From Halorussus sp. MSC15.2 (GTDB lineage: Archaea > Halobacteriota > Halobacteria > Halobacteriales > Haladaptataceae), in the NCBI RefSeq assembly GCF_010747475.1, contig NZ_VSLZ01000005.1, positions 124,001 through 188,000 of the forward strand: DNA of 64,000 nt. Direction: 5' to 3'. Below, piece by piece: positions 26,866 to 35,565 of the stretch. The position numbers and the translations under genes were made by a program. Position 1 is the first letter of the stretch, and each line of letters opens with the position of its first letter. The notes under the pieces were generated by a model that saw only the letters and a program-made list of their open reading frames with translations, was not told the origin of the DNA and did not search any database.

Positions 26866-28158
26866 ATGGTCTCTCCCGAGTCCCGGCGGGCGCTGGCGGT
26901 CGCAGTTCTGGGCGTCTTGGTGCTCGCCGGTAGTCTCGCCCTCCTCGCGACGTCACTGTCGGCCAGCACGGTCGGGAGTCAGACGACTTCGACACCGGCG
27001 ACTGCCGTCGGTCCCGAGGTTGCGGCGCTCCACGACGCGGGGGTGACCGGCGAGAACGTGACCGTCGGCGTCGTGGACGTGACCGGATTCGACACCGACG
27101 CGACCGCACTCGACGGCAGAGTCGTGGACGCGAGGGCGTTCGGTTCCGACGGGACGGTGCGCAACGACGGTCGAAACGCCCACGGGACCGCGGCGGCCGA
27201 GACGGTCGCCCGCGTCGCGCCCGACGCCGACCTCTATCTGACCACGTTCGACTCCCCCGACGGGTTCCGACGAGCGGTCGAATGGCTGGTCGCCGAGGAG
27301 GTAGACGTCGTGGTCGCCCCGGTGTCGTTCTACGGGATGCCCGGCGACGGCACGTCGCCCGTCGCCGACGTCGCCGAGCGAGCGACCGACGAGGGAGTCG
27401 TTTTCGTCTCGCCGACGGGCAACCTCGCTCGGAGTCACTGGACCGGCCGGTACCGCGGCGTCGAGAACGGCACACTCACCTTCGGCGATAACGCGCGGAA
27501 CTACGTCCGGGGAGACGGACGGGACGTGGCAGTCTGGCTGTCGTGGGACGACGCCCACCGCGAGCAGGACTACACCGCCGAACTCCACTGGACCGACGGC
27601 AGTCGAAGCAGACTGGTCGCGCGCTCGTCGCCGTATCCCGGCGACGGGGTGCCGAACGAGCGAATCGTCGCCCGCGTCCGGTCGGGAACGTACTACGTCA
27701 CGGTCCGCGGACCGGCGAACGCGACGGGGGCACGCCTCGAACTCTCCTCGCCGACGCACGACTTCCAGCACGTTCGGTCCGCTGGGAGTCTCGTCGCGCC
27801 CGCGAGCGCCCCGTCGGTCGTCACGGTCGGGGCGTACGACGCTACCGCCCGCCGGGTCGAACCGTTCAGTTCGCGCGGGCCGACGCCCGACGGGCGCGAC
27901 GGAGTGGACCTCGTCGCCCCCAGCCATCCCGACGCGACCGACACCGAGGGTTTCGTCGGCTCCTCGGCCGCCGCCACGTACGCCGGCGGCGTCGCCGCGC
28001 TGGTCGTCGACGAGCGACCCGACCTCGCCCCGCGGGCGGTCGAGCGACGACTCGAGACGACCGCGGTCGATGCGGGGCGACCCGGCGCGGACCCCGTCAC
28101 GGGCTACGGGCGACTCCGCCCCGTCCGAGCGGTCGGCGCGCGAAACGCGACGGGTTAA
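26866..28158 (+). CDS. Subtilisin-like (S8) serine protease, exported
   Basis: This is a 430-residue protein with an N-terminal hydrophobic signal/anchor (ALAVAVLGVLVLAGSLALLA, residues 9-28). The catalytic triad of the S8 fold is recognisable: Asp71 in VTVGVVDVTGFD, His106 in NAHGTAAAE and Ser367 in GFVGSSAAATYAGG. The oxyanion Asn186 is in SPTGN. The GTSMAxP signature is degenerate (GSSAAAT, lacking the Pro), and a domain of about 100 residues resembling a pre-peptidase C-terminal module (VAVWLSWDDAHREQDYTAEL ... GTYYVTVRGPANATGARLEL) is inserted between His and Ser. Target unknown. The next genes encode a membrane ArsR-type regulator and a surface glycoprotein-like protein. Confidence 0.87.
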   Translation: MVSPESRRALAVAVLGVLVLAGSLALLATSLSASTVGSQTTSTPATAVGPEVAALHDAGVTGENVTVGVVDVTGFDTDATALDGRVVDARAFGSDGTVRNDGRNAHGTAAAETVARVAPDADLYLTTFDSPDGFRRAVEWLVAEEVDVVVAPVSFYGMPGDGTSPVADVAERATDEGVVFVSPTGNLARSHWTGRYRGVENGTLTFGDNARNYVRGDGRDVAVWLSWDDAHREQDYTAELHWTDGSRSRLVARSSPYPGDGVPNERIVARVRSGTYYVTVRGPANATGARLELSSPTHDFQHVRSAGSLVAPASAPSVVTVGAYDATARRVEPFSSRGPTPDGRDGVDLVAPSHPDATDTEGFVGSSAAATYAGGVAALVVDERPDLAPRAVERRLETTAVDAGRPGADPVTGYGRLRPVRAVGARNATG

Positions 28159-28229
28159 ACCCGGATTTAAGCTATGGACAGGTCTTAGTGGCCGCTTTAC
28201 GGAGACTTCGACAACGACGGGATGGCAAC

Positions 28230-28844
28230 ATGTCGGGACTCATCGAACGATTGCAAGACGGGACCGCGAGCGGCGACGAGCAGTTGCGCGTCCTCGACGT
28301 CGGGGGCGAGGAGACCGACGACGTGCTCGACGCCCTCGGACCCGACACTCGCCGGGAGGTGTACCGGACCCTGTTCGAGTCGCCGGGCACGCCCTCCGAA
28401 CTCGCCGAGCGCGTCGATACCTCGGTCCAGAACCTCCACTATCACCTCTCGACGCTGGAGGAGGCAGGACTGATAGCGCCGGTCGATACCCGCTACTCCG
28501 AGAAGGGCAACGAGATGACGGTGTACGCGCCCGCCACCGACCCCCTCGTGCTGGTCGGCGACAGCGACGTCCGACCGCAGGTCCGCCACTCGCTGGCCGA
28601 CGTCGTCGGAGGTCTCGGCATCCTCGGGGCCGCCAGCCTGCTGGTCCAGTGGGGCGTCGAGCGACTCGCCAGTCCGGCGGTCGGTCGGGGGAACGTGGTG
28701 GGACCGGCGAGTCCGACCGCCGACCCGACCACGGCGCGCGAGACGCTGGCGTGGGTCGTGTTCGACCTCGCGGAACCGGGCGTCGTCTTCTTCTGCGGTT
28801 GTCTGGTCGTCGTCGCCGTCGCGGCGTTCGTACTGAACCGGTAG
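28230..28844 (+). CDS. ArsR-type winged-helix regulator with membrane C terminus
   Basis: The start is the ATG at 28230 (MSGLIERLQDGTASGDEQLR); sequence upstream in the frame is shadow of the protease gene. Residues about 35-95 form an ArsR-like winged helix (DVLDALGPDTRREVYRTLFE, PSELAERVDTSVQNLHYHLS TLEEAGLI). Two transmembrane helices follow: LADVVGGLGILGAASLLVQW at about 118-137, and EPGVVFFCGCLVVVAVAAFV near the end. So the DNA-binding domain is tethered to the inner face of the membrane. It lies 71 bases after the protease stop, and a TATA-like GGATTTAAGC at about 28160 precedes it. Regulation of envelope genes is a reasonable inference. Confidence 0.84.
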   Translation: MSGLIERLQDGTASGDEQLRVLDVGGEETDDVLDALGPDTRREVYRTLFESPGTPSELAERVDTSVQNLHYHLSTLEEAGLIAPVDTRYSEKGNEMTVYAPATDPLVLVGDSDVRPQVRHSLADVVGGLGILGAASLLVQWGVERLASPAVGRGNVVGPASPTADPTTARETLAWVVFDLAEPGVVFFCGCLVVVAVAAFVLNR

Positions 28845-28879
28845 CGAAAACTGGGGTTGGGCGTGGGCGACCGACCGGG

Positions 28880-29974
28880 TCAGTTCCGGAAGAGACCGAG
28901 GACGACGCCGATGCCGACGACCGCCAGCACGCCGCCGGCAGCTATCATCCCGACGCCGCCGAGGAACGGGTTCCCGGAGCCGCCAGTCTCGGACGCGTCC
29001 GCGTCGTCGCCCGCGACGGTTCCGAGCGTCGTCGGAGTAGTACTCGCGGACGCGCCGTCTCGACCGTCCGACTCGGTCGCCTCCTCGAAGACGACGACGG
29101 TCCCCACGGCCGCTACATCACCGCTGGCGTTCGGTCCGGCGAACAGTCTCACGTCGTACGAAGCGGGAGCGAGCGGCGAGTCGAGGGAAGTCTCGGCGCT
29201 CGTCTCGACAATGCGAGTCCCGCCGTCGTCCACGACGCCGAGCGTGGGCGCGTCGGTTCCCGCACGATTGGTGTGAAACAGCACTGTCGCGTGCCCGTCG
29301 CCGTCTCGGTCGGTGACGGTCCCGTTGACGACGTAGTTGACCTCCGGACCGCCGATTGAGATTGTGACGGTTTCGGCGCCCCCGAACAGCATTTTTATCG
29401 AGGCGGTTCGGTTCTGGCTCACTTCCGTAATGGCCTGTACGGCGGGTCCGTCGCTGGGGGCCATACGATTCCCGCCGTCCGAGTCCGTCCCGCCCGTTTC
29501 GCAACCGCCGGAACACGTCACCCGTCCGGGGGCCTCCGCCAGCACGGTCTCGTCCCGGTAGACCCTGATTTCGACGTCCTGTTCGCCCACGCCGCTCATG
29601 TCGAAGGTCGCGTCGAACGTCCCGCGGTCCGTGACCGTGGTCTGCTGGGACTTCAGGAACGTCTCTCCTTCGACGTTGAGGTGGAGTTCGGTTCCGGGTT
29701 CCAGACTCGTCTCTCCGCGAATCGTCTGATTCGGCGCGACGTCGAGGACCACTTCTCCGCCGTCGGTGACGATGGTGGTCCCGTTTCCATCGACCGGTCC
29801 GGTCGCTTCAGGCATCGGCGCGGTCGACGCGGCGTCTGGGACTGCGCCGGAGGAGAGTCGCTCCGCAGGCGGCAAGGCCGAGATAGTTCCCGACCCCACC
29901 GCGACGGTGCCGGACGTGGCTACGAGGAGCGAGACCACGGCGGCGGTCAGCAATCGCGCGCTTCGGCCCGTCAT
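28880..29974 (-). CDS. BGTF-type cell-surface protein with C-terminal membrane anchor
   Basis: The 364-residue protein has a signal peptide (LLTAAVVSLLVATSGTVAVG). Residues about 80-160 form a domain like the BGTF/S-layer-associated repeat (QTIRGETSLEPGTELHLNVE, TDRGTFDATFDMSGVGEQDV, ending near CSGGCETGGTD, whose cysteines could pair). A second beta domain (SIKMLFGGAETVTISIGGPE ... VNGTVTDRDGDGHATVLFH) and a Thr/Asp/Ser linker follow, then a C-terminal helix (GVGMIAAGGVLAVVGIGVVL) with a short basic-ended tail. Such domains occur in haloarchaeal surface glycoproteins. It is convergent with the membrane ArsR gene, 35 bases apart. Confidence 0.78.
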   Translation of the reverse strand: MTGRSARLLTAAVVSLLVATSGTVAVGSGTISALPPAERLSSGAVPDAASTAPMPEATGPVDGNGTTIVTDGGEVVLDVAPNQTIRGETSLEPGTELHLNVEGETFLKSQQTTVTDRGTFDATFDMSGVGEQDVEIRVYRDETVLAEAPGRVTCSGGCETGGTDSDGGNRMAPSDGPAVQAITEVSQNRTASIKMLFGGAETVTISIGGPEVNYVVNGTVTDRDGDGHATVLFHTNRAGTDAPTLGVVDDGGTRIVETSAETSLDSPLAPASYDVRLFAGPNASGDVAAVGTVVVFEEATESDGRDGASASTTPTTLGTVAGDDADASETGGSGNPFLGGVGMIAAGGVLAVVGIGVVLGLFRN

Positions 29975-30196
29975 CGGTTCACCTCCGTCGGCCCGAGACG
30001 TGGCGTTCCGGAGGGCGGTCCGTCGTCGGTCGTCAGGTCAGTCGGGGACATACGCGTCGATAGACGAACCGGACCGAAAAAGCTGTCACGTTACCTTAAT
30101 TTGGGATTTAACCCACGGCCACGGACGAGTCCGAAGACCGTTCAGGTCCCACCAACTTCGTCACGTACTTGTTCTGCCGGTCCTGATTCCCGGCCA

Positions 30197-31039
30197 ATGG
30201 ATTACCCCGAGTCCCGGAGGGCACTGGTCGAGGAGCGCCTCGAAGTCGTCCTCGACCGCGTCGAACCGACGGAACTCGCCGAGGAGGTCCGCCACGTCGC
30301 GCTGTCGGGGGGCAAGCGCGTCCGGCCGACCGTCACGGTGTTGTCGTGCGAGGCCGCCGGGGGTCAAGCCGACGACGCCGTGGACTTCGCTGTCGGGGTC
30401 GAACTCGTCCACGACGCCTCGCTCGTCATCGACGACATCATCGACCGCTCGGACACGCGACGCGGGAGCGCGAGCGCGTGGGCGGAGTACGGTTACTCTC
30501 CGGCTATCGTCGCCAGCGACGGACTCATCGGCGAAGCCTTCGAACTGTTCTCGCCCGACCCCCGAGCCATGGAGGCCGTCGCGGACGCGATGGTCGAACT
30601 CGGCGAGGGCGAGGCGACGGAGCTGGTCGCTCGACCCACGAACCGAGCGGAGTACATGGAACTGGCACGCCGGAAGACGGGAGCGCTGTTCCGCGCCGCG
30701 GCCGAGTTGGGCGCTATCGCGGCCGACGCCGACCCTGCCACCGTCGAGGCGTTCGGCGAGTACGCCGAGAAGGTCGGCGTGGCGTTCCAGATTCGCGACG
30801 ACGTCCTCGACACCACCGCAGACGCCGACGACCTCGGCAAGCCCACCGGCCACGACGCCGAGATGGGTCGCCCGTCTATCGTCCGCGTGACCGACTTGGA
30901 CGCCGACGAGGCGGCCGCGCTGGCCCATCAGAAATCCGAGGAGGCGCTGGCCGCGCTCGACCGTGCGGCCACGCCCGACCTCACCGCGACCGACTACCTC
31001 CGTGACCTCGCGGGGTTCGTCGTGACTCGCGAGCGCTGA
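30197..31039 (+). CDS. Polyprenyl diphosphate synthase (short-chain, GGPP-type)
   Basis: This family condenses allylic diphosphates with isopentenyl diphosphate, supplying geranylgeranyl chains for archaeal lipids and longer quinone tails. The 280-residue product (start ATG 30197, MDYPESRRALVEERLEVVLD) has the SGGKRVRP substrate motif (about 37-44), first aspartate-rich motif DDIIDRSDTRRG (79-90) and second motif FQIRDDVLDTTADDLG-like (198-212). Both metal-binding clusters are intact. It is shorter than the usual 290-350 residues and contains a lone GEGEATEL where many have DL-type helix residues. A separate second paralogue elsewhere is likely. It diverges from the BGTF gene. Confidence 0.9.
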   Translation: MDYPESRRALVEERLEVVLDRVEPTELAEEVRHVALSGGKRVRPTVTVLSCEAAGGQADDAVDFAVGVELVHDASLVIDDIIDRSDTRRGSASAWAEYGYSPAIVASDGLIGEAFELFSPDPRAMEAVADAMVELGEGEATELVARPTNRAEYMELARRKTGALFRAAAELGAIAADADPATVEAFGEYAEKVGVAFQIRDDVLDTTADADDLGKPTGHDAEMGRPSIVRVTDLDADEAAALAHQKSEEALAALDRAATPDLTATDYLRDLAGFVVTRER

Positions 31040-31116
31040 TTCCGTCTGAGAACGGGTCGCCTCACGACGGTCGGTCCGTGATTGTTCCTGCCGAAATAGC
31101 GGCCAGAGAGTCACCG

Positions 31117-32208
31117 CTAGCTCGGTTCGACTCGACCCGACTGCCGTGATTCGGCGATAGCGAACGCGAGCGTGCTCGTCAGTCCGAGCAGGGTCCCGGC
31201 GGTCAGCATCACCGCGAGGTAGGTCAGCGGAACCTCGTCGAGGAAGAAGGCGCTCACGGCGTGCAACACGACGGCGATGGCGAGGACGTAGAACGGCGCG
31301 TTGAGGTAGCGCCACCGGAAGCGGTCGGCCAGATACTCGTCGGTAATCTGGCCGAGACTCGTCGTGACTCCCGCGGCGGTGAACCACGTCACGGCCCCGT
31401 TGACGAGCGCCGCCAGCACTTTGAGCGGACTCATCGGACCGTTGGTCGTCGTCTCGACCGCCTTCAGCGTCTCGGCACCGCGGACGCCGCCGATGACCAG
31501 CAGGGCGGCCGCGACGACGTACGTGATGAGCGTGACCCGACCGGCGTAGAGGCTGTTTCTGGCCTTCTCGGCCGCGCGGTCGAGGACGCGCTCGACGCCG
31601 AGTCCCCGTCCGAGGACGTAGAGACCCAGCAGCCCCGAGGTGACGCCGAACACGGCCGCGCCGGGGAGACCGAACATGTCCGAGAGGATGGCCAGCGGAT
31701 AGATGAGCAGCAGGATGCCCAGCGGGACGAGGATGGTCCCGCGGGTCTCGGGGTCGTCCAACACCTGCTTGATGGTGTAGTACATCGATTCGAGGTCCTG
31801 CGCCTGCCGGACGACCACGCGGCGCACGCCGTCGATGGGCACCCGCGAACGAATGACCGGAATCACGCTCTCGTCCTGCGCGCCGTCGGTGACGATGACC
31901 GCCTGAATCTCCTCGCTGGTCGAGAGACTGGCGAGTACCTCGTCCACCTCGTCGCCGACCGCTCGATTCGCGGCGATGTCGCCGCCGTCGGTGCCGGTGA
32001 CGACCGCGACTTCGACGGTCTCGTCCTCGATTCGGTCCGCGAGGTGGACGCCCTCGAACATGACGTTCACGTCGCTGTCCTCGGGGTCAGCGGTCGCTAA
32101 CGACACCGCGGCGGCTTCGACGTTGTCGCGGCCGATGACCGGCGTGTCGAAGTCGGTCTTGCGACCGAGGTCGTCGTCGAGGTCCACACACAGGACCAGC
32201 AGCATCAT
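31117..32208 (-). CDS. DUF373 family membrane protein
   Basis: This 363-residue protein has an N-terminal soluble domain with an alpha/beta nucleotide-fold look (MLLVLCVDLDDDLGRKT at the start, VAVVTGTDGGDIAANRAVGDE, IQAVIVTDGAQDESVIPVIR). At least seven hydrophobic helices follow from residue about 157 (ILVPLGILLLIYPLAILSDM onward). The acidic DLDDDLGRK motif is diagnostic of the archaeal DUF373 family (COG2237). Function is unknown, although a membrane-bound Asp-rich catalytic domain is suggested. It diverges from the glycosyltransferase gene, with a 210-base AT-rich gap between the starts. Confidence 0.9.
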   Translation of the reverse strand: MMLLVLCVDLDDDLGRKTDFDTPVIGRDNVEAAAVSLATADPEDSDVNVMFEGVHLADRIEDETVEVAVVTGTDGGDIAANRAVGDEVDEVLASLSTSEEIQAVIVTDGAQDESVIPVIRSRVPIDGVRRVVVRQAQDLESMYYTIKQVLDDPETRGTILVPLGILLLIYPLAILSDMFGLPGAAVFGVTSGLLGLYVLGRGLGVERVLDRAAEKARNSLYAGRVTLITYVVAAALLVIGGVRGAETLKAVETTTNGPMSPLKVLAALVNGAVTWFTAAGVTTSLGQITDEYLADRFRWRYLNAPFYVLAIAVVLHAVSAFFLDEVPLTYLAVMLTAGTLLGLTSTLAFAIAESRQSGRVEPS

Positions 32209-32418
32209 TCGGGGCTATGCGTCCGGGGTTTATCTCTTTTCGGGGACGGTCTCCGGGAGTCGGAACTCGGCGTCGGGTCCGGCGGTGACGCCGGTCGATA
32301 CCGTGGGAAAAGCTATCATCAGCCGAGTCCGACCGTGACGGACGCATCCAGCGACGAGCAAACAGAAAGTTAATATGCCGACAGTTTGAGGTTGGGTTTA
32401 ACAGGTTTTCGCTCAGCA

Positions 32419-33960
32419 ATGCCCCACACAATCGCAGTCGCCCACTATCCGGAAGGTGCTGGTCACGCGACGCGCATGCTGGCCATCGCGAACGCAATCC
32501 GGGACAGCGGTGCCGAAGTGCTGATGGCTGGCGGCGGCGCTGGCACCGAGTTCGTGTCGCTCAACGGGTACGACGAGTTCGAACCGACGACCGTCGATTA
32601 CATCGACACCTATCAGGGCGGGTCGCTCGGGAAGGTCCTGACGCAAAGCGTCCCTGCGAGCGCTCGCCGGGTGGCCGAGTACGTGGACTGGCTCGACGAG
32701 ACGGAACCGGACGCGCTGGTCACGGACGACATGTTCGCCGCGATAGCCGCCTCCCGGACGGACGTACCGCTCTACGTCCTGAAACACGACGTTCCGGGGC
32801 TGTACCGCGACCCCGTCGAGCGGAGCGGGGCACGGTTCCACACCGTCTTCCAGTCGGCGGTGACCCGAGAGTTCTTCTACCCGGCCGTCTGGCCGCCCGC
32901 CGACATCGACCCCGACGGCGCGACGCGGATTCCGCCGGTCTCGCTGGAGGGCGACGACAGCGTACGAGACGCCGCCGACGTGGTGCTCGTGCCAAGCCAC
33001 TACTCGGATTTCGACGGCGTCGCGGCGCGACTCGAACGCCGGGGTCACGACGTGCTGAACGTCGGCGGTGACGACTGGGAACCCGTCGCGTCGCTACTTC
33101 CACACATCAGGGACGCAGACGTGGTCGTCTGCTCGGGCTACTCCACCATCATGGACGCCGCAGTCGCCGGAACGCCCTGCGTCGTCTCCCCCGAGACCGA
33201 CGAACAGGAGGCCGTCGCCGAGCAGTTGAGTGGGGCCGACGTCGAGGGATTCACCGTGGCCGACGACCCCCTCGACGTGCTGGACGCGGTGGAGTCGCCG
33301 CCCGCGGCGACCCCCTCGGACAACGGGGCCGACGTCGTCGCCGAGACGGTGGTCGAGGACCTCCGAGCGGAGTCGGCCGACGAGTCGTCCGCGTCGACCG
33401 AGGAACCGTCCGCATCGACCGACGACGGGCGGTCGGCGAACCGCGGACGCACGCCCGCGTTCGACGCCGGAAGCGGACTGTCGGTCGCCGTCCGGGCGCT
33501 GCTCGGCGTCGGCCTGTCGATGCGGAACGCCCGGTCCCGAATCGTCGGTCCGGCCGAACGCGCCGCGGCGGCCACGGTGAGCGCCGTTCTGCTGACGATA
33601 CTGGTCGCCCAGCAGGTGGCGGCGCGGGGGACGTACACGGCCATCGAACACTCGCTCCCCACGTACGCGGGCAGCGTCTCCGGACTCTTCGTCGTCGCCG
33701 GAGCGACGCTCGTCGGACTGGCGGCGCTGGGTGCGGCCCTCGACGCCGGTCTGGTGCCGTCGGTGTTACTCGCCAGCGCCCCGGTCGTGGGATGGGCGGT
33801 CAACCACTGGGCGACGCCGCTCGTTCCGCACTACGCGCCGACGTTCCCCGTCGAGATGGCGCTGCTCTACGGCGGTGCGTTCGGCCTCCTTGGCTATCTG
33901 CTCGGCGTCCGCGCCCGGAAACTGCGCGGTACCCCTAGTTCGATTCCCGAACACGGGTGA
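32419..33960 (+). CDS. Glycosyltransferase (GT-B) fused to a membrane domain
   Basis: The start MPHTIAVAHYPEGAGHATRM (ATG 32419, TATA-like GTTTAAC about 24 bases upstream) is the classic GT-B nucleotide-sugar transferase opening with a GxGHxxR motif. The donor-side region includes HIRDADVVVCSGYSTIMDAA and GTPCVVSPETDEQEAVAEQL (about residues 230-275), the Pro-rich donor-binding loop of MurG/GT28-like enzymes. After an acidic Ser-rich linker (about 310-360), the C terminus (about 375-500) holds four or five transmembrane helices (VSAVLLTILVAQQVAARGTY, SGLFVVAGATLVGLAALGAA, VLLASAPVVGWAVNHWATPL). A membrane lipid-linked or lipid acceptor is likely. The fused membrane module is uncommon. Confidence 0.84.
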   Translation: MPHTIAVAHYPEGAGHATRMLAIANAIRDSGAEVLMAGGGAGTEFVSLNGYDEFEPTTVDYIDTYQGGSLGKVLTQSVPASARRVAEYVDWLDETEPDALVTDDMFAAIAASRTDVPLYVLKHDVPGLYRDPVERSGARFHTVFQSAVTREFFYPAVWPPADIDPDGATRIPPVSLEGDDSVRDAADVVLVPSHYSDFDGVAARLERRGHDVLNVGGDDWEPVASLLPHIRDADVVVCSGYSTIMDAAVAGTPCVVSPETDEQEAVAEQLSGADVEGFTVADDPLDVLDAVESPPAATPSDNGADVVAETVVEDLRAESADESSASTEEPSASTDDGRSANRGRTPAFDAGSGLSVAVRALLGVGLSMRNARSRIVGPAERAAAATVSAVLLTILVAQQVAARGTYTAIEHSLPTYAGSVSGLFVVAGATLVGLAALGAALDAGLVPSVLLASAPVVGWAVNHWATPLVPHYAPTFPVEMALLYGGAFGLLGYLLGVRARKLRGTPSSIPEHG

Positions 33961-34024
33961 GTCCGGGCGTCCACCCTCGTTTCGCACGCTTTTTGAGTCT
34001 CGGCCCGTTATCCGTACCTAACGA

Positions 34025-35017
34025 ATGATTTCGAAGGGATGCGAACAGTGCGCCAAAGGAGGCAAGATGGTACTCTTCGTCTACGGGTACTGCGACCAGC
34101 GGGACTGTTTCTACTGCCCCCTCGGCGAGAACCGCAAGAACGTCACCGACGTGTACGCCAACGAGCGGAAGGTCGAGTCCGACGAGGACGTGATTCGGGA
34201 GGCCGAGCGCATGGACGCGCTGGGTACCTCCATCACCGGCGGTGAACCGCAGGAGGCCATGGAGAAGACGTGTCGGTACCTCTCGCTGCTGAAAGACGAG
34301 TTCGGCGAGGACCACCACACTCACCTCTACACCGGCATCACGGGCGGGCGCGAGAACATGCGCCGCCTCTCGGAGGCCGGACTCGACGAGATTCGGTTCC
34401 ACCCGCCGCTGGACCTCTGGGGCGACATGCACGGCACGGAGTGGGAGGAGATTCTGTACATCGCCCGCGAGGAGGGTCTGACCCCTGCCTTCGAGATTCC
34501 CGGCATCCGGGCCGAAGAGGAGTTCCTCGAATTCCTCGACGAGGGCGCGGCCGAGTTCTGCAACGTCAACGAGTTCGAGATGAGCGACGGCAACTTCCGC
34601 CGGATGCAGGAGGAAGGCTACGAACTGCAGGACGGCCACATGAGCGCCGTCGAAGGGTCGAAAGAGATTCTGGAGACGATGGGCGACCACGAGCGCGTCT
34701 ACTTCTGCACCTCCGTCTTCAAGGACGCCGCCCAGCACCGCAACCGGATGAAGCGCATGGCCCGGAACATCCGCCGGGAGTTCGACGACGTGACCGACGA
34801 CGGGACGCTGGTCTACGGAAAGACGTGGGAACCCGAGCGCCGCCTCGAAGAACTCGGCGTGCCCGAGGAGTTCTACACCGTCAAGTCCGACCACGTCGAG
34901 TTGGCGTGGTGGCTCCTCGAAGAGATGGTCGAGGAGGGCGACGTGGAGGAGGGCGAAATCGTCGAGCAGTACCCGACCGTGGACGGGCAGGTCGTCGAGC
35001 GGACGCCGCTGGCGTGA
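34025..35017 (+). CDS. Radical SAM protein (COG2108-like) with CX4CX2C cluster
   Basis: This 330-residue protein starts MISKGCEQCAKGGKMVLFVY. The cluster-binding motif GYCDQRDCFYCPLGE uses Cys23, Cys28 and Cys31, spaced CX4CX2C rather than the usual CX3CX2C. SITGGEPQEAMEKT (about 67-81) is the SAM-binding GGE motif. An extra N-terminal CxxC (Cys6, Cys9) could hold a further metal or cluster. Later parts (FEIPGIRAEEEFLEFLDEGA, CNVNEFEMSD) match what I remember of the archaeal family COG2108, related to pyruvate formate-lyase activases. Substrate unknown. It is a single gene with no obvious operon partner. Confidence 0.85.
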   Translation: MISKGCEQCAKGGKMVLFVYGYCDQRDCFYCPLGENRKNVTDVYANERKVESDEDVIREAERMDALGTSITGGEPQEAMEKTCRYLSLLKDEFGEDHHTHLYTGITGGRENMRRLSEAGLDEIRFHPPLDLWGDMHGTEWEEILYIAREEGLTPAFEIPGIRAEEEFLEFLDEGAAEFCNVNEFEMSDGNFRRMQEEGYELQDGHMSAVEGSKEILETMGDHERVYFCTSVFKDAAQHRNRMKRMARNIRREFDDVTDDGTLVYGKTWEPERRLEELGVPEEFYTVKSDHVELAWWLLEEMVEEGDVEEGEIVEQYPTVDGQVVERTPLA

Positions 35018-35060
35018 TTTCCTGCGGGCGAACGGCGTGAGCGAGTAGGTCGAACGACGA

Positions 35061-35080
35061 CTTTTGGTCCAGCTTTTGCC
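35061..35080. repeat. Haloarchaeal dispersed repeat-like motif
   Basis: CTTTTGGTCCAGCTTTTGCC is followed by GCGAGCG...GAGCGAAGCGAGT in the gap after the radical SAM gene. From memory, TTTTGGTCCA...TTTTGC plus gagcgaagcgag-type tails recurs in intergenic regions of many haloarchaeal genomes. Similar agcgag/gaacga-rich tails appear after atpD (4540-4600). Confidence 0.35.
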
Positions 35081-35242
35081 AGCGAGCGTACGAGCGAAGC
35101 GAGTGAACGAGGCGGAACGCCGAGTTATCTACGTTTCGAGGACAGTATTTCGTCGTTGAAGACGTAAACGGAACGCTCCGACGACTGTAACAGTACGAAC
35201 CGTCACCGGGTTGTTCACGTGGGTCGCCGAACCCGACAGACG

Positions 35243-35518
35243 ATGGTAACGAAACGAACGGCGATAGTCGTCGCGGTACTGTTCACGGCGATAGTCAGCG
35301 CGGGGTGTTTCGGACCGGGAGAGGACGCGGCGACGACGACGGAGGAGGGGACCGAGACCACGCCCGCCGAGACGGTCGAGGCCGGGGGCGACCCCACCGC
35401 CCAACCCGCGCAGACGCCCACAGTCTTCGGAACGACGACCGTGCAAGAGACAGCGAACGAGACAGAAACAGACGGAAACGCGACGGTCGAAACGACTACG
35501 GAGGCTGTCGAGGCGTGA
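35243..35518 (+). CDS. Small secreted lipoprotein
   Basis: A 91-residue protein starts MVTKRTAIVVAVLFTAIVSA and reaches a lipobox (VSAGC, Cys23) after a single hydrophobic helix, so it should be lipid-anchored on the outer face of the membrane. The mature part is Thr/Glu-rich low complexity (TTTEEGTETTPAETVEAGGD) with possible O- or N-glycosylation sites (ANET, GNAT) and no folded domain. I chose the ATG at 35243 because it directly precedes the basic N-region; a more upstream in-frame ATG is at 35219. Function unknown; this is the composition of a spacer or surface-coat lipoprotein. Confidence 0.7.
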   Translation: MVTKRTAIVVAVLFTAIVSAGCFGPGEDAATTTEEGTETTPAETVEAGGDPTAQPAQTPTVFGTTTVQETANETETDGNATVETTTEAVEA

Positions 35519-35565
35519 GACGCGAACGGTAAGCGTCGGTACGGAGTTGGATTCCGGTAAAGAGT

